In this document: piece by piece, positions 51,862 to 60,915 of the stretch | Numbering within the stretch: position 1 is the stretch's first letter | Layout of the letters: each line of letters starts with the position of its first letter | Assembly (NCBI GenBank): GCA_934454145.1 | Contig: CAKSFT010000003.1 | Location: 1 to 64,000 of the forward strand | Direction: 5' to 3' | DNA length: 64,000 nt | Source: an uncultured Clostridia bacterium | GTDB taxonomy: Bacteria; Bacillota; Clostridia; UBA1381 | Notes under the pieces: model-generated | What the model was told of the DNA's origin: nothing | Database searches by the model: none | What the model saw: the letters and a program-made list of their open reading frames with translations, nothing else | Position numbers and translations under genes: made by a program

Positions 51862-53955
51862 ATGAAAATATATGTCGGAAGTAATTCCAAGGACGGGGAG
51901 ATTTCCTTTGGGAGTATAAAAGAAGCAAAGGAATATATCAAAACCTGTGATACAAGCGAAAAAATTGAAGTGATAATAACAGAGGGACGGTATTTTTTTG
52001 ATGAAACACTGAAATTTACCGCAGAGGATAAGTCTGCTGTGTACAAAGCCGAAAAAGGGGCAAAGGTTTATTTTGACGGCGGAATTGTGCTGGACAACAT
52101 CAAAATAAAAAAAGTTACAGACAAAAAAATCACCGACAGGCTTATTGAAGAAGGTGCTCGAGAAAATCTTTATGAGGCAGACCTTTCGGAATGGAAGGAA
52201 AACTTGGGCGAATATGGCATAAGAGGTTTCCGCCGTCCGTATATCCCCGCACCGACAGAATTGTTTATAAACGCAAAACCGCAAAAGGTTGCGTCTTATC
52301 CCAAAAGCGGATATATCCCTTTGGGGAATATTGTTGATGAGGGCAGCAAACCGTATACGGAAGATTTTACAAGGCGCGGAGGGATATTCGGCTACAATAA
52401 CGCAAGGATAGAAAAATGGGAAAACGCAAATGATGCATACGTTTCGGGCTTTTTCTCAAACTGCTATGCGGACGACACGATAAAAATAAAAAAGATAGAC
52501 ATAGATGACAAAACCATACACCTTGAGCAGGCAACACTGGGCGGTTTGGTGCTTGACCCGGAGCATCGCTGGAAGATTGTGAATCTTTTGGAAGAAATAG
52601 GCGAAGGCGGAGAATATTTTGTTGACAGTAAAAATGCAAAGCTCTATTTTTATCCTGACTGTGACATAACCGATGCATTGGTTCAACTTTCAATCCTAAA
52701 AACACCGTTTCTTTCGTTTTCTGATGCAAAAGACATAACATTTGAAGGAATGACCTTTGAAAATGCGAGAGGAACAGGCGTTTATATAGAAAAAGGCGAA
52801 GGAATCACCATAAAAGACTGTGAGTTCCGCAATCTCGGCATTGTTGCGGTGCAAATCGGCAAAGGCATATCGGCACTCCCCGAAGGACTGACCACCTGCC
52901 ACGGCGTGTATGACCACGAAAAAATCAGGCCTGTTCCCGTGTCGGAAGAAATTGGGAGCTGGCACGAATACATATATGAATATGCGGCATTTGACGGAGA
53001 GGGAGGAAAAAATCACCTTATAACGGGCTGTGACATTCATGACATGGGCGCCGGGGGCGTTATGCTTGGCGGCGGAAACCGCAAAAAGCTGATTCCGGCA
53101 AACAACAAGGTGTACAACACGCATATCCACAATGTAAACCGCCTTGATCTTACCTATAAAGGCGCGGTGAACATCTGGGGCGTGGGGAATGTGATAAGCC
53201 ACTGCGAACTGGAAAATCTGGAAGGCTTTGCGGTTTATCTGCACGGAAATGACCACCTTTTGGAATATACAAAAATCCACAACGCCGCAAAAAGCATAAG
53301 TGACGGCTCTGCCATATATATGGGCAGAGATCCGAGCGAAGTCGGCAACAAAATAAGATATAACTTTATATATGACATAAATAATCCGCACAGCTATGAC
53401 ATGTATGGATATTGTGCGATATACTTTGATGACGGTGCGATATATAACGAAGTATACGGAAATTATTTTTATGACATCACACAAAAGGGAAGATTTTTCT
53501 TCTCGACAGTGCACTGGAACGGCGGCGGACAGACCACGGTTGCAAACAATATTGTTATAGACTGCCACCCGGGGCTTGACCCGAATACATATGACAATTC
53601 ATATGAAAGAATGCACAGCGACCCAATCTTTATTGCAAGAATAACTGCAAAGCCTGACGATATGAAGGGTGTCGACATAACCGACGACATATGGAAAGAG
53701 CGCTATCCGTATTTGTATGACACGTATGTAAACAATTATAATCATTCAACGCAGTATTATAACAATTTTATATGCAGCGGACAATATCAGAATTTTGTTG
53801 ACGAAAACCCAAGCCATCTGAACTTTAAACTCAGAAAGGATTCGTATATGAAAACAAAATTTGCCGCAAATGTGCATGACAGAGTGCGCGGTGTTTATGA
53901 GAAAAAGGTTATGTTTGAGGACATTGATTTTGAAAGTATAGGCTTGATAAAATAA
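51862..53955 (+). CDS. right-handed parallel beta-helix protein, no signal peptide
   Basis: The start follows CGGAGGA. The 697-residue protein begins MKIYVGSNSKDGEISFGSIKEAKEYI, a beta-helix entry like that of glycan-active enzymes, without a signal peptide. Residues ~100-250 form an insert (PTELFINAKPQKVASYPKSGYI). From ~290 come N/G-rich coils, with DGSAIYMGRD, IYFDDGAIYNEVYGN and HWNGGGQTTVANN. It resembles the protein at 22116. The layout fits glycoside hydrolases of the GH141-like type or an epimerase, but no catalytic residues can be assigned. It is followed 13 bases later by an SGNH hydrolase, suggesting a joint role on acetylated oligosaccharides. Confidence 0.8.
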   Translation: MKIYVGSNSKDGEISFGSIKEAKEYIKTCDTSEKIEVIITEGRYFFDETLKFTAEDKSAVYKAEKGAKVYFDGGIVLDNIKIKKVTDKKITDRLIEEGARENLYEADLSEWKENLGEYGIRGFRRPYIPAPTELFINAKPQKVASYPKSGYIPLGNIVDEGSKPYTEDFTRRGGIFGYNNARIEKWENANDAYVSGFFSNCYADDTIKIKKIDIDDKTIHLEQATLGGLVLDPEHRWKIVNLLEEIGEGGEYFVDSKNAKLYFYPDCDITDALVQLSILKTPFLSFSDAKDITFEGMTFENARGTGVYIEKGEGITIKDCEFRNLGIVAVQIGKGISALPEGLTTCHGVYDHEKIRPVPVSEEIGSWHEYIYEYAAFDGEGGKNHLITGCDIHDMGAGGVMLGGGNRKKLIPANNKVYNTHIHNVNRLDLTYKGAVNIWGVGNVISHCELENLEGFAVYLHGNDHLLEYTKIHNAAKSISDGSAIYMGRDPSEVGNKIRYNFIYDINNPHSYDMYGYCAIYFDDGAIYNEVYGNYFYDITQKGRFFFSTVHWNGGGQTTVANNIVIDCHPGLDPNTYDNSYERMHSDPIFIARITAKPDDMKGVDITDDIWKERYPYLYDTYVNNYNHSTQYYNNFICSGQYQNFVDENPSHLNFKLRKDSYMKTKFAANVHDRVRGVYEKKVMFEDIDFESIGLIK

Positions 53956-53968
53956 AAGGAGAAAGAAA

Positions 53969-54964
53969 ATGATAATTGATAATGTAATGTACAATAATAT
54001 TGACGGTATTATTGAAAAGCCATACGGAAAGATGCTTTTGAGATATCCCGAAAATCTGATTGAAAAAATGAACCCCGTGGCGAGGCATATGGCAAGATAT
54101 GCCTGCAATGCGGAAATCCGCTTTGTGACAGAGGCACCGACATGCTTTGTGAGCCTTATGAGCGAAAAAGGCATTGCACGCGTCATGGTGTATTATGGTG
54201 ACTATGCTGTTGCGGAACACAGTTTGGCAGAGGGTAAAATCACAAAAATTGCATTGGACGTTCCGTCAGTAATCGCAAATCTGGGTGAAGATTTTTATGA
54301 GGGCAGCATGTTTTCCAAAAATGTGTGGAGATTGCATCTGCACGGGACAATATCGGTTTGCGGGATTGACACGATGAATTTTGCGGTGCGTCCGCCGAAA
54401 AAGGAGGAAATGCCCGGGAAAACAATGCTTTCGTACGGCTCATCAATATCGCATGGCGCAGGGACAACATATATGCCTATGTGCTATGTCAAAACCTTGT
54501 CAAGACTTTTGGGTGTTGACTGTATTGCAAAGGGTGTTGGCGGTTCGTGTTTCCTTGAGCCGGAAATTGCGGACAGCTTTGCAGCACGTTCTGATTGGGA
54601 TTTTGCGCTTTTGGAGCTTGGCGTAAATATGGTTGATGATTTTGAAACACCCGAATTTGAAAAAAGGTTTATCTACTTTGCGGATAAAATGTACAGCACA
54701 GGCAAGAAACTTATATTTACAACAATTTATCCCAATTATGCATTTTTCAAAGATGATGCGAAACATCAGCGAACACTGGAATTTTGTGATGTTATCAGAA
54801 AAAAATGCAGTGAATTTGACAAAAGCAGAGTGCTTTTGGTTGAGGGAAAAGACGTTGTGACAAAAACGAAGATGCTGACGGCTGACGGTATTCACCCGTC
54901 GACCGAGGGGCATGTCGCAATGGGATACAACTTATACGAAAAGGTAAAGGAATTTTTTAAATAA
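53969..54964 (+). CDS. SGNH/GDSL-type hydrolase, probably cytosolic esterase
   Basis: The 331-residue protein has an N-terminal beta domain (~1-140, carbohydrate-esterase-2-like) and a C-terminal SGNH domain: block I YGSSISHG (nucleophile Ser), block II GVGGS, block III ELGVNM, and block V DGIHPSTEGH (Asp and His of the triad). There is no signal peptide. Such enzymes remove acetyl groups from sugars. It shares an operon with the beta-helix protein upstream. AAGGAG precedes the start. Confidence 0.83.
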   Translation: MIIDNVMYNNIDGIIEKPYGKMLLRYPENLIEKMNPVARHMARYACNAEIRFVTEAPTCFVSLMSEKGIARVMVYYGDYAVAEHSLAEGKITKIALDVPSVIANLGEDFYEGSMFSKNVWRLHLHGTISVCGIDTMNFAVRPPKKEEMPGKTMLSYGSSISHGAGTTYMPMCYVKTLSRLLGVDCIAKGVGGSCFLEPEIADSFAARSDWDFALLELGVNMVDDFETPEFEKRFIYFADKMYSTGKKLIFTTIYPNYAFFKDDAKHQRTLEFCDVIRKKCSEFDKSRVLLVEGKDVVTKTKMLTADGIHPSTEGHVAMGYNLYEKVKEFFK

Positions 54965-54993
54965 CATCGAAAAGGAGCAGATGACAGAAAAAT

Positions 54994-57213
54994 ATGAAAA
55001 AATTTATTTGCACGGCAATATTTGCAATGTGTGCCCTGATGTGTATAAATGTATATGCACAAAGTGAATGGACAAAAGAATATACAGAACAGGTGCAGCG
55101 CGGTGTGGTGTATAAATATATCCTGAAATATTCCGGAGGAAGTTTTACCAAGCTGCATATTGTGGAATGTGACCTTACCGACCCGAGTGTGTCTGTGGGC
55201 ATCATGACGGCGTCGGGCGGGAGTTCTGCTTTGGAAAACACAAAAAAGATGGCAGAGCAAAACGGTGCGGTTGTGGCGGTGAACGGTGATTTCTTCAACA
55301 TGAAATCAAAGCCGACAAACATGCTTGGCATGGTTTTTCAGGACGGAGAGTTGGTTTCGACGCCGTCCAAGGACTTGTGGGCGACATTTGCGGTGACCGA
55401 CACCGGGAAGGTTTTGATGGATTACTTCGGCTTTTCGGGGAAGGTTATATCTCCGCAGGGGTATGAAATGGAGCTTTACCAGGTCAACAAAGAAGCTGTG
55501 ACGGGCGGCGCGGTGAATATGTTCACAAAAAAATGGGGGCAAAGCGTGTATTGCGGTGAAAACATGCAGGCGATGCTCATAAAAGATGGGCATGTTACAC
55601 AAAAAATCAGTCAGCCGGGAGATGTGGCATTTGGTGACAACGACAAGATAATGCTTACAAACTATACTGTCAACGGATTTTTTGACAATTTCAATGTCGG
55701 GGACGAAGTGAAGTATGAATATTCCATAACCGGCTGTGACGAGAACATTACAGAGGCAACCGGCGGCAATACACTGTTGGTGAAGGAAGGGAAAAGAGCC
55801 TCTTTTACCAATGTTTCCTCCGGATATGCCCAGAGGACTGCCGCAGGGATAGACGCAAGCGGAACAAAGTTGATTCTGGCTGTATGCGACGGAAGACAAA
55901 CAAACTGCAAGGGCATGACACAGGAAATGATGGCGGATGCCATGATTGAGCTTGGGTGTGTGCGTGCTGTGAATTTTGACGGCGGCGGCTCTTCAACCCT
56001 GGTAACAAGAGATGAGATAAGCGATACTGTTGATGTGAAAAATCAAGTTAGTTCTTTGAGAAATGTTTCCACATCAGTTGGGATTTTCAATAAATCGGAC
56101 TATGTCGGAGATGTTGCCGGGGGCGTTGTCAAGCTTGGGGAAGACGTGGTTTTAAAAGGCGATTATACAGAAATTTACTATAAATTTCACGACAGCAATT
56201 ATCATACTGTGTACCCCGAGAAGGCAGAGGACGTCGTGATTTCTTCGGACGATGCAGCCTTTGTTTCGGAAAACGGACGTGTTTATTTCAACACCGGCGG
56301 GAAACATAAGGTGTATGCAACTTTTGAAGGTGTCACGGCAGAAACGGAAGTCCTGGTTATCGATGATGTCGCGTCATGCTATATATACCCCGAAAATCTT
56401 ACATTGCAAAACGGAGGGACAGCTTCAGTTTCACTGACGGTGCGCGACAGTGACGGAAACAAGGCATATGTCCATGCCGACAGAGTGAAGTGGGTTTCTG
56501 ACGGAGTGAGCATAAACAACGGCATAGTGAGCGGTGCAAGCGGATATGTTGGAGCGGAATTTGACAATGCATCTGCATATTGCAGTGTAAACGGCGCATA
56601 TGCCCCGAAAAATAGAGCAAAAAAGACAGCATTTATGACCGGAAAAAAGGACAACGCAAAGGTGATAAGAATTTCTGCCGGAAGTGAAAAATATACATCA
56701 ATCGCAAATATGGTGAGGACGCTTAACTATGAATATTCGCTTGGCGGCGCTGAACGATTGTTTATGTTCAATGCTCCGCTTATCAGGGATTTGTCATACA
56801 GTTCCGCTGATGCTTATTCTCAGAGTGTTGTGGAGGGTACGCTTTTTGTGACGGTCGATTCGTCATCGGGCGGTATAAACAAGAACGGGCAGCTGGGAAA
56901 TATTGCAAAACTTCCCGAATCGTATGAGAAAAACATTGTCATTATCACAAAAAATCCTCCTTCGGGATATCCTGAAGATGAGAAGAATATTTTCTTTGAT
57001 TGTGTAAAGAAAGCACAGGATAACGGGAAGAATGTATTTATAGTATATGAGGATTCGAAAACCCGTTCATTTGTTGAAAGCGGGATATATTATATCACAT
57101 GTGCGGCTGCAAAGGGCGCTGACTTGCCGGGCGGAGAGGATTATTATGACAGGGAAAAAACAGCGGAATTTTACCTCTCGGCAGGGGAAATAAGCTATGA
57201 TTTAATAAACTAA
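54994..57213 (+). CDS. secreted phosphodiester glycosidase (NAGPA-domain) protein
   Basis: The 739-residue protein has a signal peptide (MKKFICTAIFAMCALMCINVYA). Residues ~60-360 form a NAGPA domain: AVNGDFFNMKSKPTNMLGMVFQDG, RTAAGIDASGTKLILAVCDGR and CVRAVNFDGGGSSTLV. Similar proteins occur in exopolysaccharide and wall-glycan loci and in uncovering-enzyme families. An Ig-like region (~370-530) follows, then a C-terminal alpha/beta domain (~540-739) that I cannot assign. The ribosome binding site (AAAGGAG) lies 16 bases from this ATG, unusually far. It heads the envelope cluster, 18 bases before murJ. Confidence 0.8.
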   Translation: MKKFICTAIFAMCALMCINVYAQSEWTKEYTEQVQRGVVYKYILKYSGGSFTKLHIVECDLTDPSVSVGIMTASGGSSALENTKKMAEQNGAVVAVNGDFFNMKSKPTNMLGMVFQDGELVSTPSKDLWATFAVTDTGKVLMDYFGFSGKVISPQGYEMELYQVNKEAVTGGAVNMFTKKWGQSVYCGENMQAMLIKDGHVTQKISQPGDVAFGDNDKIMLTNYTVNGFFDNFNVGDEVKYEYSITGCDENITEATGGNTLLVKEGKRASFTNVSSGYAQRTAAGIDASGTKLILAVCDGRQTNCKGMTQEMMADAMIELGCVRAVNFDGGGSSTLVTRDEISDTVDVKNQVSSLRNVSTSVGIFNKSDYVGDVAGGVVKLGEDVVLKGDYTEIYYKFHDSNYHTVYPEKAEDVVISSDDAAFVSENGRVYFNTGGKHKVYATFEGVTAETEVLVIDDVASCYIYPENLTLQNGGTASVSLTVRDSDGNKAYVHADRVKWVSDGVSINNGIVSGASGYVGAEFDNASAYCSVNGAYAPKNRAKKTAFMTGKKDNAKVIRISAGSEKYTSIANMVRTLNYEYSLGGAERLFMFNAPLIRDLSYSSADAYSQSVVEGTLFVTVDSSSGGINKNGQLGNIAKLPESYEKNIVIITKNPPSGYPEDEKNIFFDCVKKAQDNGKNVFIVYEDSKTRSFVESGIYYITCAAAKGADLPGGEDYYDREKTAEFYLSAGEISYDLIN

Positions 57214-57231
57214 ACAAGGTGGTAGAAAAAT

Positions 57232-58773
57232 TTGCAGGACAACAAAAGATTGCTGAATTCAGTAAGCTATGTCATGGTTATAATGATATTGTCAAGACTG
57301 CTTGCTTTGGTAAGCACGCAGGTGTATATGTCATTTTACGGATTGGATAGTTATTTAAATATATATTCCTATGCGATAACAGTTCCGAATACAATTTTCA
57401 ATTGTTTCGGCACTGCGCTTTCCACTGTTGTGATTCCGATATATGCAGGGCATCTTGCAAAGGGAAATGCCTTGTCAGCAAATCGGTTTGCCGACAATAT
57501 TATTACCATTTCGACAGTTTTTACAGTCATATTGGTTGCGGTCGGCATGGCGATATCTCCGTTTATTGTCAAGCTTACTGCCTTTACAAAGCCCGGTGAA
57601 TATGAATTTGCCGTAAAAGCACTGATGATTATAATGCCGGTTATGATATTTTATGGGTTGAATTATATTTTCCAGGGAATGCTTCAATCCAACGGGAAGT
57701 ACGGCTGGCCGGCTTTTGTGAGTGTGCCGAGTTCTCTGGTGGTTATTGCTTATGTGTTTTTGCTGGGAGATAAATTTGGTATCGGCGGACTATTGGCGGC
57801 GACGCTGATTGGTTTGTCAATGCAGGCAATCATATTGATTCCGCCTCTTTTCAAAACCGGGTACAGATATCGTCCGAGGTTCTCTCTCAAAGATTCTGAC
57901 ATAATCGCCGCCGGGAAAATGACCCTCAATGTTTTGGTGGGGGTTTCGGCATATCAAATCAATATGTTTTATAATGTGACGATGATTTCCAATTTTGAAG
58001 GAATGACAACACTTTTGACATATGTGCAGAACATTGTTGTGTATATGGTTTTGGCGTTTATTTATTCCATCACGGCAGTGCTTTATCCAAAACTTACCGA
58101 AAAAGCGGCAGTGGGGGATATGCAGGGATATAAGGAAAGCCTGAATACAGTTTTGTCAAATGTAATGCTTTTGCTGATTCCAATAACGGTAGGTTTTATC
58201 GTTGTGAGAGAACCTCTTTTGCAATTGATTGCAAACTGGGGTAAAATTACAGATTCCGACATACAACGGGCGGCGGTCATTATAGTTATGTATTCTGTTG
58301 GCATTGTTGGAATCGGTGCAAAAGAAATTCTTGACAGAGCGTTTTATGCCGTCAAGGACACAAAAACACCTGCGATAAACGGCTTTGTTGTCATGGGGGT
58401 AAACATTTTGCTCAGCCTTGTGCTGATTCGCTTCATCGGTGCATACGGGATACCGCTTGCATATTCGGCGGCATGCCTCACGGGTACGGCGGTGCTGATG
58501 ATAAGGCTGAATAAAAAAATAGGCAGCTATCTCGGCGGATTTTTTGTAAAATTTTTAAAGGGTGCAATATCTGCCGCCGTTATGGGCGTTGCCGCATACG
58601 GCACGGTGATTTTGATGCAAAACCTTTTCCCGGGTGATTCTGTTGTTGCAAGAATTCTGACCCTGGGGGTACCTGCTGCGGCAGGGGTTGTGGTATATGC
58701 GGTTATGCTGGTTATTATGCGCGTTGATGTTGCCGCCGGGGCAGTGAAAAAGATTTTCGGGAAAAAGGATTGA
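57232..58773 (+). CDS. murJ: MurJ/MviN-type lipid-linked glycan flippase
   Basis: The start is TTG at 57232, nine bases after AAGGTGG. The 513-residue membrane protein has about 14 helices and the MOP-superfamily MurJ pattern: FGTALSTVVIPIY near 60, MPVMIFYGLNYIFQGMLQSNGKYGWPA near 140, and a DRAFYAVKDTKTPA motif near 370. It should flip lipid-linked precursors; in this setting the substrate may be the secondary wall polysaccharide unit or lipid II. Confidence 0.87.
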   Translation: MQDNKRLLNSVSYVMVIMILSRLLALVSTQVYMSFYGLDSYLNIYSYAITVPNTIFNCFGTALSTVVIPIYAGHLAKGNALSANRFADNIITISTVFTVILVAVGMAISPFIVKLTAFTKPGEYEFAVKALMIIMPVMIFYGLNYIFQGMLQSNGKYGWPAFVSVPSSLVVIAYVFLLGDKFGIGGLLAATLIGLSMQAIILIPPLFKTGYRYRPRFSLKDSDIIAAGKMTLNVLVGVSAYQINMFYNVTMISNFEGMTTLLTYVQNIVVYMVLAFIYSITAVLYPKLTEKAAVGDMQGYKESLNTVLSNVMLLLIPITVGFIVVREPLLQLIANWGKITDSDIQRAAVIIVMYSVGIVGIGAKEILDRAFYAVKDTKTPAINGFVVMGVNILLSLVLIRFIGAYGIPLAYSAACLTGTAVLMIRLNKKIGSYLGGFFVKFLKGAISAAVMGVAAYGTVILMQNLFPGDSVVARILTLGVPAAAGVVVYAVMLVIMRVDVAAGAVKKIFGKKD

Positions 58774-58777
58774 TTTT

Positions 58778-59317
58778 ATGGGAAAGATAAAAAGAGCATT
58801 GGGGTATTTATTGTATTATTTTTTTGCCAGGCATCTCCCTTGTTCAACGGTGCCGTACTCACTGGGGGCAAAATATGTGAGAAGAATTTGTGCAAAATTG
58901 ATGTTTGACAAGTGCGGCAAAAATGTCAATATCGAGCATGGCGCATTTTTGGCATCGGGGAAGGGAATCGAAATTGGCGACAATTCCGGCATCGGCATAA
59001 ACTGCCGCATAACGGGTCCGCTGTCAATCGGGAAAGATGTCATGATGGCGCCCGGGGTCAATATTGTTACGCAAAATCATGAAATAGCCGACATAACCAT
59101 ACCCATGCGTTTGCAGACGGCAGAAAAGAAAAAGGTCACAATCTGCGATGATGTCTGGATTGGAGTCAATGCGCTTATTCTGCCCGGAATAACGGTTGGA
59201 CGGGGAAGTGTTGTCGCAGGCGGTGCGGTCGTGACAAAAGATGTGCCGCCATACACAATTGTCGGCGGAAACCCGGCAAAAATAATAAGAAGCAGAAAAA
59301 AGGAGGAAGAAAAGTGA
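58778..59317 (+). CDS. hexapeptide-repeat O-acetyltransferase
   Basis: The 179-residue protein carries left-handed beta-helix repeats: IEIGDNSGIGINCRITGPLSIG, PGVNIVTQNHEIADI (catalytic His) and ICDDVWIGVNALILPGITVGRGSVVAGGAVVTKDVPPYTIVGGNPAK at the end, typical of the maltose/galactoside acetyltransferase family. It probably acetylates a sugar of the surface polysaccharide. Its end overlaps the next gene (GTGA). Confidence 0.87.
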   Translation: MGKIKRALGYLLYYFFARHLPCSTVPYSLGAKYVRRICAKLMFDKCGKNVNIEHGAFLASGKGIEIGDNSGIGINCRITGPLSIGKDVMMAPGVNIVTQNHEIADITIPMRLQTAEKKKVTICDDVWIGVNALILPGITVGRGSVVAGGAVVTKDVPPYTIVGGNPAKIIRSRKKEEEK

Positions 59318-60399
59318 TAAAAGTATTGTATCTCATAAATTATGCCGGCAAGGCAGGCACCGAAAAATATGTATATAATTTATGTAAAAAGTATCACAAA
59401 AAGGATGCGGAATGTTTTTTTGTCTACAATGAAGAGGGACCTTTGTGTGAGCAGATAAAAGCGCTCGGAATTACGCCAAAACGGATAGAAATGCGAAAGC
59501 CTTTTGATTTCAGAGCGGCAAAGGAACTTGCAAAATATTGCCGCGAAAATTCCATTGATGTGATACATGCACAGTATCCGAGGGAAAATTATATTGCCGT
59601 GCTTGCAAAGAAATATTATAAAAATGTCAAAGTTGTGTACACCTCACACCTTACGATAAGTACGGGTGCACTGTGGAGGTTTACAAATTCGTTTATGACA
59701 AAAAAAGACCACAAGATAATATCTGTCTGCAATTACGGCAAACAGCTCCTTGTCGGGAACGGATTCCCGGAAGATAAGATTGAAGTTATTTTCAACGGTG
59801 TACGTGCGGAAGAAAAGAGCGTTCCGCCCGAAAACTTCCGTGAAACGCTGGGCGTGGACAAAGACACTTTTGTAATAAGTATATTGGCAAGATATGAAGA
59901 GTCCAAGGGACTTGATTTCCTCGTCAGAAGCATAAAGCGCCTAAAGGAAATAACAAACCGCAAATTTGTACTTCTTATTGCCGGCGACGGGGTGCTGTAT
60001 GACGAAATCGGCAAGATGATTGCACAATACGGTCTTGAAGACAATATAAAAAGACTGGGATTCAGAAAGGATACAGGGAATATACTTGCAATAAGCGATT
60101 TATATGTAAACAGTTCAAAATGCCTGGAGGCGCTCAGTTTTGCGATGGTGGAGGCTTTGCTGAACGGTTTACCGATTGTTGCCACGGATATCGGGGGAAA
60201 TCCCGACATTGTTTCCGACAAAACAAACTGCGGCACATTGGTAAAATTCGGTGATGAGGAAGCCATGGCGGCGGCGATAAAAGATTTTGCAGAGAATGAA
60301 GAAAAACGAAAAAGGTACAGCCAAAACGCAGAGCTTGCCGCAAAAACCGTGTTTAATCTGGACAGGCTTTTGGACGATACTTTTAAGATGTATATGTAA
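59314..60399 (+). CDS. GT4-family glycosyltransferase
   Basis: Starts at GTG 59314 behind AAGGAGGA, overlapping the acetyltransferase stop by 4 bases. The 361-residue protein has two Rossmann-like halves: LYLINYAGKAGTEKYVYNL at the N-terminus (acceptor side) and VISILARYEESKGLDFLVRSIK, LLIAGDG, RLGFRKD, SSKCLEALSFAMVEALLNGLPIVATDIGGNPDIV (donor side with the E-x7-E motif). It transfers a sugar from a nucleotide donor at the inner membrane face. Confidence 0.88.
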   Translation: MIKVLYLINYAGKAGTEKYVYNLCKKYHKKDAECFFVYNEEGPLCEQIKALGITPKRIEMRKPFDFRAAKELAKYCRENSIDVIHAQYPRENYIAVLAKKYYKNVKVVYTSHLTISTGALWRFTNSFMTKKDHKIISVCNYGKQLLVGNGFPEDKIEVIFNGVRAEEKSVPPENFRETLGVDKDTFVISILARYEESKGLDFLVRSIKRLKEITNRKFVLLIAGDGVLYDEIGKMIAQYGLEDNIKRLGFRKDTGNILAISDLYVNSSKCLEALSFAMVEALLNGLPIVATDIGGNPDIVSDKTNCGTLVKFGDEEAMAAAIKDFAENEEKRKRYSQNAELAAKTVFNLDRLLDDTFKMYM

Positions 60400-60422
60400 A
60401 CAAGAGAAAGGAAATGGTAATT

Positions 60423-60893
60423 ATGAAAAAAGGATTTAAGTTTAATGTTGTTGATGTTGTTGTTATTTTGGTGATTGTGGCGGTTGTTGCTTTTGTCGGG
60501 CTGAAGCTTTCGGGCGGTCTTATAGCGATGCCTTCCAATATGCACGAATATGAGTTTACTTTTCATTCGTACGAAGTGCCAGATTATGTAATTGATTACG
60601 TAAAAGAGGGCGCGGCGGTGTGCGATTCGTCAAACAATGATGAGTTTGGCGTTGTGAAATCCTTCACAACAGGCGAATCGGAGATGTTTGTGGAAACGGC
60701 GGACGGCGCAATTGTAAAGACAACTAAGCCAGACCACAGCAGCATGGATTTGAAGGTTGTGGGCAAGGGAGAACAGACCGATTTTGGCGTAAAATTTGAA
60801 AAAGGTGTGTATGGCGTGGGGCACACAATAACAATAAAAGTCGGGAATGCAAAGCTTTACTGCAAGATTTCCGGTATAAATCAACTTGATTAA
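60423..60893 (+). CDS. DUF4330-like membrane-anchored protein
   Basis: The second ATG (60423) is better placed behind AAAGGAAA than the first (60414). The 156-residue protein has one N-terminal helix (NVVDVVVILVIVAVVAFVGLKL) and an extracytoplasmic beta-rich domain with three short hairpins (HEYEFTFHSYEVPDYVI, TVKTTKPDH-like VKTTKPDHSS, KVGNAKLYCKISGI). This matches DUF4330, often found in polysaccharide loci of SLH organisms. Function unknown; perhaps part of the export or polymerisation complex. Confidence 0.7.
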   Translation: MKKGFKFNVVDVVVILVIVAVVAFVGLKLSGGLIAMPSNMHEYEFTFHSYEVPDYVIDYVKEGAAVCDSSNNDEFGVVKSFTTGESEMFVETADGAIVKTTKPDHSSMDLKVVGKGEQTDFGVKFEKGVYGVGHTITIKVGNAKLYCKISGINQLD

Positions 60894-60915
60894 GAGTCCG
60901 GAGGGAGGAAAATAA

